From the NCBI GenBank assembly GCA_965215535.1, contig OZ244063.1, positions 620,001 through 684,000 of the forward strand: a DNA stretch of 64,000 bases, in the 5' to 3' direction. The DNA is from Bin94 sp965215535. Lineage in GTDB: Bacteria; Gemmatimonadota; Gemmatimonadetes; Longimicrobiales; Gaopeijiaceae. How positions within the stretch are numbered: position 1 is the first letter of the stretch; every line of letters begins with the position of its first letter. Both the position numbers and the translations under genes were made by a program. Positions 43,351 to 51,040 of the stretch are shown here, piece after piece. The notes beneath the pieces are model-generated. The model searched no databases. It saw nothing but the letters and a program-made list of their open reading frames with translations, and had not been told where the DNA came from.

Positions 43351-46300
43351 GACTGAAGGGCCTTTCGGGAGGGCGAAGAAGCCCTGGATCGGGCCGCGCC
43401 GAGGTGGCTGCGAATGCTCTCCACGACCGAATAGACGACCGGAACCACGATCAGGGTGAGAGCGGTGGCGACGATCAGCCCCCCGATGACCGAGATCGCC
43501 ATGGGCGCGCGCAGGTCGGCGCCGCGTCCGATTCCGAGCGCCATCGGCAGCAATCCCAGAACCGTGGTGATGGTGGTCATGACAATCGGCCGCAGACGCA
43601 CCTCGCCCGCCTCGAGGATGGCTTCGCGCAGCGGCACTCCGCGCGCCCGCGCCTGATTGATGAAGTCCACCTTGACAATGGCGTCGTTCACCACAATTCC
43701 CACAAGAATGACCACTCCGATCAGGCTCATTGTGTTGAGCCCCTGTCCGGTCAGCACCAGCGCCAGAACCGCGCCCACCAGAGCCAGCGGCACCGCCACC
43801 AGAATGGTGAAGGGGTGCGCAAAGGATTCGAACTGCGCCGCCAGAATCATGTAGACGAGGAGAACGGCCAGCCCGAAGGCAAAGGAAAGATCGCGAAAGG
43901 AGCGCCGCATTTCCTCGTTTTCGCCGCCGACCTCAACCCCTGTATCCCGGGGTATGCGCAGCTCTGCAAGCGCCTCCTCCACGGCGTCGATCGCCGCTCC
44001 CAGTCCCCCTGCGGCCACATCGGCGTGGACGGTCACGACCCGGCCCTGGTCTTCGCGCCGGATCTCGGCCGGGCCCAGGGTCTCTTCCACCGTCACCAGC
44101 TCGCGCAGCGGAATGCCCTCGACGCGCAGCATGTCGAGAGTGGCGGCATCGTGGCGCAGGAAATCGGGGAGGCGCACCATGATGGCGATCTTGCGGTCGA
44201 AGTCCACAAACTCGGTGGCACGGTCGCCGAGCATGGCCGACTGGATCGTCCGGGCGATCGTGCGCGGCTCGATTCCATAGCCGGCGGCCGCGTCGTTGTC
44301 GATCGAGATCTGGTACTGCGGCTGTCCGCGCTCGGTTCCGATCCGCACATTGCGAATTTCGGGCACCGTGGCCAGGCGGCTGCGCACCTCTTCGGCGAAG
44401 GGGTAGCTCTCTTCCAGATCCTCGCCGCGCAGCCGGATGGCGATGTCGGCCTCGTCTCCCCCCAGAATCCGCCCCAGCGCCGTGGCCTGACCGGTCTCGA
44501 AGGAGAGGGCGCCGGCGTCGATCGCGCCGCCGATCCCCTGCAGCCGGTTGACCACCACTTCGGTCTCTGCGGCATCGTCGAGCCGGATCTGAATCTGCGC
44601 CGTGTGCAGCCCCGACGCCTCGCCCTCGGCTCCCTGGGCGCTGATGTCGCGCCCGACATGACTGAAGACCGCGACCACCTGCGAATCGCCCTGCAGACCG
44701 CCCTCGAGCGCCTCGACCACCCCCGCCGTCGTCTCCAGACGGGTTCCCTCGGCCAGCTCCAGACGCATGTCGAAGGCGCCCTGATCCACATTGGGCAGCA
44801 GGTCGCGCTCCAGCGTCGAGGCCAGGTAGAGGATGGCCGCAAGGGTGGCTCCGGAGATCGCGAGCACCGTGCCCCGCCGGTCGAGAGCGGTGGCGAGAAG
44901 GCGATGATAGGCGCCGGCAAAGACCCCGAAACCCCGGTCGAAGACGCGAAAGAAGGGACCGAAGAAGGTCGAGAGGAAGGAGGTTGAGATCTCGGCCCAG
45001 TAGCGCACAAGCTGGCCCAGGAGAGAGACGCTCCCCCGGAGCAGGGTCAGGGGAAGGAGGACCAATCCCCCGGCTCTGCCCACGCTGCGCGCCCCGGAGG
45101 CGTTGGACGAATCGCCACGCGGGGCCGGGGCCCCGGAATCGTCGGAGGAGGCGTCCTCGCCGCCGCGAAAGTGGCCTGCCATGGCGGGAAGAAGGGTGAC
45201 GGCAACGGCGAGGCTGGCCAGGAGCGAGAAGGCAACCGCAAGCGAGAGTGCGCCGAAGAGCTCGCCGGCCACCCCCTGTACATAGATGATGGGGCCGAAG
45301 ACCGAAATTGTGGTCAGGGTGGATGCGGTAATGGCGCCCTGCACCTCTTCGGCTCCGCGGGCCGCCGCCTCGAGCGCGCCCACGCCCCTCTGCCGGTGAC
45401 GGAAGATGTTCTCGAGGACGATGATCGAGTTGTCCACCAGCATGCCCACGCCAAGCGCAAGTCCCCCCAGGCTCATGATGTTGAGCGAAACGCCAAATGC
45501 GTCCATGAGCGAGAAGGTGCCGATGACCGAGATCGGAATGGCCAGGGCAATGGCGATCGGATAGCGGGGGTCGCGCAGAAAGAAGAAGAGGATGATGAAG
45601 GCGAGAAGGCCTCCGAGGATCAGCGCCTGCACAACATTGCTGATCGATTCGTCGATGAAGGTGGCCTGGTCGGAGGCGATCTCGGCGATGAATTCTGGGT
45701 ATTGTTCCTTGAGCAGATCCAGCGTCTGCTGCACGTCGGCCGATACGGCAACGGTATTGGCGCCGGATTCCTTGTACACCAGAATCCCGACCGCCTCGAG
45801 GCCGTTGTAGCGCGCAATTTCCTCGCGTTCGGCAAAGCCGTCCACCACGGTTGCAATATCGCGGAGCTGCACCAGCCGGAATGCGGCATCATCCTCGGGG
45901 TCGGCGTCCTCCTGTGCCGACGCTTCCCCTGCACCGCCGATTCCCTGCCGCGCCACCACCACATCGCCGATCTCATCGACGGTCTGAAACTCGCCCAGGG
46001 TGCGGAGCGGGTAGCGGTAGCGTCCGCGCAGAATGGTTCCGCCGCGGGCCGAATAGTTGGCGTTGTCGAGCGCGCGCGAGACCTCGGCCAGGGTAATCCC
46101 ATTCGACTCGAGGAGCGCCGGGTCCACATCAATCTGAATCTCGCGGTCGAGGCCGCCGGTGACCGACGCCTGCGCCACCCCGTCGAGCTGCTCCAGGCGA
46201 CGGCGGAAGACGCGATCGGCAATTTCCTTGTTCTGAAGAAGGTTGGCGCCCCCGGTCAGGGAGATCGTCAGGATCGGTTCGGCCTGCGGATCGACGCGCA

Positions 46301-46685
46301 GGATCGTGGGACGCTCGGCGGTCTCCGGAAGCGACTCGCGAATGTTGTCGAGCCGTTCGCGCACATTGAGGGTGGCGAAATCCATGTCGGTGCCCCACGC
46401 AAAGCGGAGGGTGACCAGGCTGACCCCTTCCTGCGAGACCGAGGTGACCTTCTCGACGCGAGGCACGGCTGCGGCCTGCTGTTCGATCGGCTCGGTGACC
46501 AGGCGCTCGATCTCGGCGGGCGCCACATTCGGATAGCTGGTGTGGACAACCAGACGCGGAAAGCTGACCTCGGGCAGAAGATCGATCGGCAGTCGCGCAT
46601 AGGAGATGATTCCCAGCATGACCACCGCCAGAACCAGCATCGCCACCGCGACCGGGCGGCGCGTCGAGGTGCGGGGAATCGACAT
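43347..46685 (-). CDS. RND efflux permease, first of a tandem pair (HAE1-like)
   Basis: 1112 residues from ATG 46685, 7 bases after the TolC stop. First helix TRRPVAVAMLVLAVVMLGII; porter domain with an acidic insertion EASAQEDADPEDDAAF; TM4 motif LALGVGMLVDNSIIVLEN; and a mid-protein extension with a polar segment (GEDASSDDSGAPAPRGDSSN) plus hydrophobic LLPLTLLRGSVSLLGQLVRY between the two halves. Second-half motif VILVGIVVNDAIVKVDFIN. The open frame runs upstream only as a shadow of the TolC gene. Its partner pump, TolC and adaptor are all encoded here. Confidence 0.94.
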   Translation of the reverse strand: MSIPRTSTRRPVAVAMLVLAVVMLGIISYARLPIDLLPEVSFPRLVVHTSYPNVAPAEIERLVTEPIEQQAAAVPRVEKVTSVSQEGVSLVTLRFAWGTDMDFATLNVRERLDNIRESLPETAERPTILRVDPQAEPILTISLTGGANLLQNKEIADRVFRRRLEQLDGVAQASVTGGLDREIQIDVDPALLESNGITLAEVSRALDNANYSARGGTILRGRYRYPLRTLGEFQTVDEIGDVVVARQGIGGAGEASAQEDADPEDDAAFRLVQLRDIATVVDGFAEREEIARYNGLEAVGILVYKESGANTVAVSADVQQTLDLLKEQYPEFIAEIASDQATFIDESISNVVQALILGGLLAFIILFFFLRDPRYPIAIALAIPISVIGTFSLMDAFGVSLNIMSLGGLALGVGMLVDNSIIVLENIFRHRQRGVGALEAAARGAEEVQGAITASTLTTISVFGPIIYVQGVAGELFGALSLAVAFSLLASLAVAVTLLPAMAGHFRGGEDASSDDSGAPAPRGDSSNASGARSVGRAGGLVLLPLTLLRGSVSLLGQLVRYWAEISTSFLSTFFGPFFRVFDRGFGVFAGAYHRLLATALDRRGTVLAISGATLAAILYLASTLERDLLPNVDQGAFDMRLELAEGTRLETTAGVVEALEGGLQGDSQVVAVFSHVGRDISAQGAEGEASGLHTAQIQIRLDDAAETEVVVNRLQGIGGAIDAGALSFETGQATALGRILGGDEADIAIRLRGEDLEESYPFAEEVRSRLATVPEIRNVRIGTERGQPQYQISIDNDAAAGYGIEPRTIARTIQSAMLGDRATEFVDFDRKIAIMVRLPDFLRHDAATLDMLRVEGIPLRELVTVEETLGPAEIRREDQGRVVTVHADVAAGGLGAAIDAVEEALAELRIPRDTGVEVGGENEEMRRSFRDLSFAFGLAVLLVYMILAAQFESFAHPFTILVAVPLALVGAVLALVLTGQGLNTMSLIGVVILVGIVVNDAIVKVDFINQARARGVPLREAILEAGEVRLRPIVMTTITTVLGLLPMALGIGRGADLRAPMAISVIGGLIVATALTLIVVPVVYSVVESIRSHLGAARSRASSPSRKALQS

Positions 46686-46692
46686 GGCGGGG

Positions 46693-48189
46693 TCAGTCCT
46701 CTTGCCGGGAGCCGGGGTCGCCCCTTGCGTCCAGTCCGGTCCGGTCCGCCACCACTCCCGCAGCCTCGTAGAGCCCCAGAAGGGCAACCGCAAACTCGAA
46801 GCGCTGATCGACCAGGTCGCGCTGGGCGGCGGCCTCCTCGCGAATCGCTGCACGGAGCTCCTCGATGCTCTTCGCCGCCAGCATGTATTCTTCCTGCACA
46901 ATGCGCAGACGTTCGCCGGCCACCTCTGCAGCCGTGGTGCGCTGCTCGACGTTGGCCCACGCGGTCTCCAGATCCACAAAGGCCGAGCGCACCTGCTGCT
47001 CAAGCTCGAGTTCGGTCAGGCGAAGCTGCTCTCCGGCATTGCGCAGCTCCACCCGGGCCGAGGCAATCTGCTGCGAGGTCTGGAAGCGGCTAAAGAGGGG
47101 AATCGATACGCTGAGGCTGACGCTTCCGTAGAAGTCGTCGGGATTGAGATTGAAGAGGGCGTCCTGATCGGGTCCGCGCGTCGAGCGATTGACCCCCGAA
47201 CTCAGCGAGAGGGTCGGCCAGCGCTGTGCCCGAGCGACGCTCAGCATCGACTGCCGCACCAGGCGCCCGGCGGCGGCGGCGGCAACGGCGGGGCTTGCGC
47301 TCAGACCCTCGGCCACGAGCGCCTCCAGATCGAGGGTGGCCGGGTCGAAGGGTTCGGGAAGCTGCTGCTCGACCTCGGCGGTGAAGGGTTCGGGGTCGCC
47401 GATCGCCCGCCTGAGCGCGAGTGTGCTCTTCAGCATCTGACCCCGGGCTTCGGTGACCGTCACGCGCTGGCTCCGGAGCTCCAGGGTGGCGCCCAGAAGA
47501 TCGGAGCGACCGACCGTTGCCAGCTCGAAACGCCGCTCCGCAAGCTCGAAATCGCGTTCCCGCGCCGCGAGGAGACGCTCTTCGACCGCAAGACGGGCCT
47601 TCTGGCGCTGGGCCACGAGAAAGTGGCGCTGCACCTCGGCCAGGATCCTGTTGAGATCGTTCTCTGCGCTCAGACGATCGACGCGCGCCTGTGCATGGGC
47701 CTGGTTGTAGGCGTGGAAGCGGCGACCGCCCTGAAAGAGCGTGAGGCTTGCATTGACGCTCTGGCTCGAGTTGGAGTTGACGATCGTGCGGACTTCGGGA
47801 TTCGCGATCGGGTTGCCGAAGAAGTCGAAGGCGGTCGATTCCTGATAGAAGCTCTGACTGGTGCCGTAACTGAGGCGCAGATCCGGCAGAAAGGCCCCCA
47901 GAGCCTCGCGAAGGCGGACCCCCTCGAGCTCCATGCGATTGAGCGCCTGGCGGTATTGGGGATTGTGCGCAATGGCAAGCTCCAGGGCATCGTGCAGGGT
48001 GAGCACGCCCCCCTCTGTCGTCTGTGCGCGCATCTGCGAAGCCGCACCCGCAAGGGCGCAGAGGAGGATCAGCGGCGCGGGGCGGGGCAAACGCGGTCCA
48101 CCGGAGACGCCGGGCGCCCTCCAGGGGTTCCACGGGCCCGCGGGCATTCGCCCCTGAGCCGCTCCACGGGCGTTCCTGGCGCTCTTCAT
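46693..48189 (-). CDS. TolC-family outer-membrane efflux protein, second system
   Basis: 498 residues. ATG 48189 overlaps the adaptor stop (ATGA). A basic, Pro/Gly-rich N-region precedes a signal core PLILLCALAGAASQMRAQ near residue 55. The mature part begins with LTLHDALELAIAHNPQYRQA, the standard first helix, and contains two repeats of long helices, FYGSVSLSVSIPLFSRFQ and LTLFQGGRRFHAYNQAHAQA, the paired strand-turn segments of TolC. It supplies the outer-membrane exit for the two pumps downstream. Confidence 0.92.
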   Translation of the reverse strand: MKSARNARGAAQGRMPAGPWNPWRAPGVSGGPRLPRPAPLILLCALAGAASQMRAQTTEGGVLTLHDALELAIAHNPQYRQALNRMELEGVRLREALGAFLPDLRLSYGTSQSFYQESTAFDFFGNPIANPEVRTIVNSNSSQSVNASLTLFQGGRRFHAYNQAHAQARVDRLSAENDLNRILAEVQRHFLVAQRQKARLAVEERLLAARERDFELAERRFELATVGRSDLLGATLELRSQRVTVTEARGQMLKSTLALRRAIGDPEPFTAEVEQQLPEPFDPATLDLEALVAEGLSASPAVAAAAAGRLVRQSMLSVARAQRWPTLSLSSGVNRSTRGPDQDALFNLNPDDFYGSVSLSVSIPLFSRFQTSQQIASARVELRNAGEQLRLTELELEQQVRSAFVDLETAWANVEQRTTAAEVAGERLRIVQEEYMLAAKSIEELRAAIREEAAAQRDLVDQRFEFAVALLGLYEAAGVVADRTGLDARGDPGSRQED

Positions 48190-49373
48190 CGGGTGGGCCT
48201 CCCTCCGGCGGCCTCGGGATCGTCCACAAGCTCGACTGCGGCGTCGTGCGGAAGCATCTGGTGACCATCGATCAGAACGGTCTCGCCGGGCGCCACCATT
48301 TCGGTCTCCTGATTCTCCACGAGCTCGACGTAGTAGGCGTTCTCCATGCCCGGAGTCACGTAGCGCCACTTGGCCCGCCCATCCTCGACCACGAAGAGGA
48401 AGTAGCGGCGATCGTCGGTCTCGCGGATCGCCGTTCGGGGAACCAGGATGCGATCCGGGAACTGCCGCGCCTCCAGATCCGCCTCGGCGTACATGCCCGG
48501 CTTGATCCGCCCGTCGGGGTTGGCGATGTGCACGGTGACGCGCGCGGTGTTGGTCTGCGGATCCACGACCGGATTGATGGTTTCGATGCGGCCGGTGAAG
48601 CTCTGACCGGGGAAGGCGGTGAAGACGAGCGAGGCCGCCCTCCCCTCGGCGAGGTGAACGACCTCGGTGGCCAGCACCTCGACCGCCACCCGGATCGGAT
48701 CGATATCCACCACGGTGAGAAGCTCTTCGCTCTCGCGCACAAACTGTCCCGCAACGACCTTCAGATTTGCAACCCGGCCGCCAAAGGGTGCGCGCACGGC
48801 CGTCTTGTCGAGCTGGATCCGCGCCCGCCGATACTCCACCTCGGCCTGATCGAGCCCCATCTGCGCCCGCGCCAGGATGGCCCGCTGCTCGCGTACTGCC
48901 GGATCCTCGAGCTCTTCGTCGAAGAGGACGCGGGTTCTGTAATCGGCTTCGGCCTTGCGGAGCGCGGCTTCGCGGTTGGCGACCTCGAGGGCATATTCGG
49001 TGGTGTCGATCCGGATCACCATCTCGTTGCCCCCGACGGCCTGGTTTTCGCGCACGCGCACCGCCGAGACAATGCCCCCGACCCGCGCCGTGAGACGGGT
49101 TTCGCGAAATGCCTCGGCGCGTCCCTTGGCGGTGACCGAGATCCAGAGGGTGTCCTGAATCGCCTCCACCCCCGTGACCGGCTGCGGCAGCTCGGTGTTG
49201 AATTGATCGCGGACCGACTCCACTACCGCACCCGCTTCTTCGGAGAGGTTGTCGAGCTCGCTCGCCTCTTCCTCTTCGGGCGGCGGACGGAGGCGCCACC
49301 AGATCCCGCCGGCAAAGACGGCAAGGATGATGAGGACGGTGAGAACTCCCAGTGTGGATCGCGATTGCGCCAT
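48186..49373 (-). CDS. RND efflux periplasmic adaptor, membrane-anchored
   Basis: 395 residues; an N-terminal transmembrane anchor (LGVLTVLIILAVFAGGIWW) without a lipobox, unlike the adaptor of the first operon. It has an acidic linker PPPEEEEASELDNLSEEAG, then the lipoyl half TARVGGIVSAVRVRENQAV, a helical hairpin (EADYRTRVLFDEELEDPAV), the second lipoyl half VRAPFGGRVANLKVVAGQFV and beta-barrel strands to PDGRIKPGMYAEAD. A GGGGAGG site lies 6 bases before the ATG. First gene of the adaptor-TolC-RND-RND run, which continues into gltX. No regulator gene is adjacent. Confidence 0.94.
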   Translation of the reverse strand: MAQSRSTLGVLTVLIILAVFAGGIWWRLRPPPEEEEASELDNLSEEAGAVVESVRDQFNTELPQPVTGVEAIQDTLWISVTAKGRAEAFRETRLTARVGGIVSAVRVRENQAVGGNEMVIRIDTTEYALEVANREAALRKAEADYRTRVLFDEELEDPAVREQRAILARAQMGLDQAEVEYRRARIQLDKTAVRAPFGGRVANLKVVAGQFVRESEELLTVVDIDPIRVAVEVLATEVVHLAEGRAASLVFTAFPGQSFTGRIETINPVVDPQTNTARVTVHIANPDGRIKPGMYAEADLEARQFPDRILVPRTAIRETDDRRYFLFVVEDGRAKWRYVTPGMENAYYVELVENQETEMVAPGETVLIDGHQMLPHDAAVELVDDPEAAGGRPTR

Positions 49374-49617
49374 TCCTGGCCTCCCCTCTGTTGAATGCGG
49401 GTTGCCGCTCGCGGAGCGCGTCCAGGGGGGTTAGGCAAGGTGGCCCTCACCCCGCGCCCCCGGCATCGCCCTGTTTTTCCCTGGCAGCCCGCAGATCAGG
49501 ACCGGTCGGCGCCCGACCTGATTTCCGGGCCTTTGCTGAAGGGGTACCCCTCAGGTGCTGTAAGGTTGCCCGCGCGGCTCCGCAGGGCAAGTGCAGGCGG
49601 ACGTTGCCGAGACGGAG
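49374..49617. other. Gap between ispG and the second efflux operon
   Basis: 244 bases holding the ispG terminator-like hairpin (49566-49590), a perfect palindrome AGGGGTACCCCT, and the upstream region of the adaptor gene. Both flanking genes are on minus, so read-through from ispG is possible. No gene is seen. Confidence 0.4.
49566..49590 (-). terminator. Hairpin downstream of ispG
   Basis: On minus, TTGCCC (49590-49585) and an inner CGG pair with CCG and GGGCAA (49571-49566), giving a GC-rich stem with a small internal loop, 27 bases past the ispG stop. It is followed by CCTTACAG rather than a T-run, so termination strength is uncertain. Confidence 0.45.
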
Positions 49618-50853
49618 CTACCCGGCGTCGCCCCCCGCTTCGCCCTCTGTCGCGCCCCCGTAGCGGCGCTCCACGTACTCGCACAGGATCTCCTTGAATT
49701 CGGCCACGATCCCGGATCCCTGCAGGGTCCGCAGATGCGCGCCATCGACATAGACCGGCGCCCGGGGCGACTCGTTGTTCCCCGGCAGCGAGATTCCCAG
49801 ATCGGCATGGCGCGACTCGCCCGGGCCGTTCACCACGCACCCCATCACCGCAACCTTGAGGTCTTCGACGCCCGGATAGCTGACCCGCCATTCGGGCATG
49901 CGCTCGCGGATATGGCCCTGGATCTCTTCGGTCATCTCCTGGAAGAAGGTGCTGGTGGTGCGACCGCACCCGGGACAGGCGGTGACCTGCGGCTCGAAGC
50001 TGCGCAGCTCGAGCGATTGCAGAACCTGCTGCGCCACGCGCACCTCCTCTGTGCGATCGCCCCCCGGCCGCGGCGTGAGCGATACGCGGATGGTGTCGCC
50101 GATGCCATCCAGCAGAAGAGGAGAGAGAGCCACCGAGGTGGCCACGATTCCCTTGGCCCCCATTCCCGCCTCGGTGAGCCCCAGGTGCAGCGGATAGCGG
50201 GTGAGCGGCGCAAGCTGGCGATAGACCCGAATCAGGTCGCGCACCCCCGAAACCTTGGCGCTCAACACGATGCGATTGCCGGCCAGCCCGGTCTCCTCGG
50301 CCAGCTCGGCCGAGCGGGTGGCGCTCTCGACGATGCAGTCGCGCATGACCTGCCCCGCATCCCTGGGATTGGCGCGACGGGAGTTCTCGTCCATGAACTG
50401 CGTCAGGAGGCGCTGATCGAGTGAGCCCCAGTTCACCCCGATCCGCACCGCCTTGCCATTCTCCATCGCGATGCGCACGATCGCCTGAAAGTTCTCGTCG
50501 CGGCGCGTGGTGCCGACATTGCCGGGATTGATGCGGTACTTGGAGAGGAGGGCAGCCGCGCGGGGGTAGTCGCGCAGCAGAATGTGACCGTTGTAGTGGA
50601 AGTCGCCGACGATCGGAACCGTGCACCCCAGGTCGGCCAGGCGCTCGCAGAGCTCGGGAATTGCGGCGGCGGCCTCGCGGGTGTTCACCGTGACGCGCAC
50701 CATTTCGCTGCCTGCGGTGGCAAGGGAGGCGACCTGGACGGCGGTGGCGGCCGCATCGGCGGTATCGGTGTTTGTCATCGACTGCACAACAACGGGATTT
50801 TCGCCACCGATCCGCACGCCGCCGATCTCGACCTGACGGGTTCCTCTGGTCAT
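49618..50853 (-). CDS. ispG: 4-hydroxy-3-methylbut-2-enyl diphosphate synthase (flavodoxin)
   Basis: 411 residues; the [4Fe-4S] enzyme of the MEP isoprenoid pathway turning MEcPP into HMBPP. Seen: GGENPVVVQSMTNTDTADAA, the barrel strand VPIVGDFHYNGHILL, YRINPGNVG, IGVNWGSLD, LGLTEAGMGAKG and the cluster ligands in CPGCGRTT and the MGCVVNGPGE loop. It is the short bacterial form. GGAGAGGG precedes ATG 50853. A TATCTTTC box at 50941-50934 on minus resembles the one upstream of the TolC gene at 5.5 kb. Confidence 0.97.
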   Translation of the reverse strand: MTRGTRQVEIGGVRIGGENPVVVQSMTNTDTADAAATAVQVASLATAGSEMVRVTVNTREAAAAIPELCERLADLGCTVPIVGDFHYNGHILLRDYPRAAALLSKYRINPGNVGTTRRDENFQAIVRIAMENGKAVRIGVNWGSLDQRLLTQFMDENSRRANPRDAGQVMRDCIVESATRSAELAEETGLAGNRIVLSAKVSGVRDLIRVYRQLAPLTRYPLHLGLTEAGMGAKGIVATSVALSPLLLDGIGDTIRVSLTPRPGGDRTEEVRVAQQVLQSLELRSFEPQVTACPGCGRTTSTFFQEMTEEIQGHIRERMPEWRVSYPGVEDLKVAVMGCVVNGPGESRHADLGISLPGNNESPRAPVYVDGAHLRTLQGSGIVAEFKEILCEYVERRYGGATEGEAGGDAG

Positions 50854-51040
50854 GGAGCCCTCTCCATCCTTAGATTTGTTCCATATTGCAGGCTGGGCCG
50901 ATCGCTCTCCCTTCGGCCACCGGAAACTCCGGTGAAAGATAGTACACCGGTTGTCACATGCGCGTCACGGAATCGCCGAACCGGTCCTCTCTTCCCTGCA
51001 CCCTTCGCACCATCCACCTGTCAAGGCAAGGCGCCCCTCC

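Noticed and set aside
46693..49299. 868-codon open frame containing the second TolC protein
   Set aside because: The first 370 codons overlap the adaptor gene out of frame; the TolC start at 48189 overlaps its stop, and a signal peptide follows.
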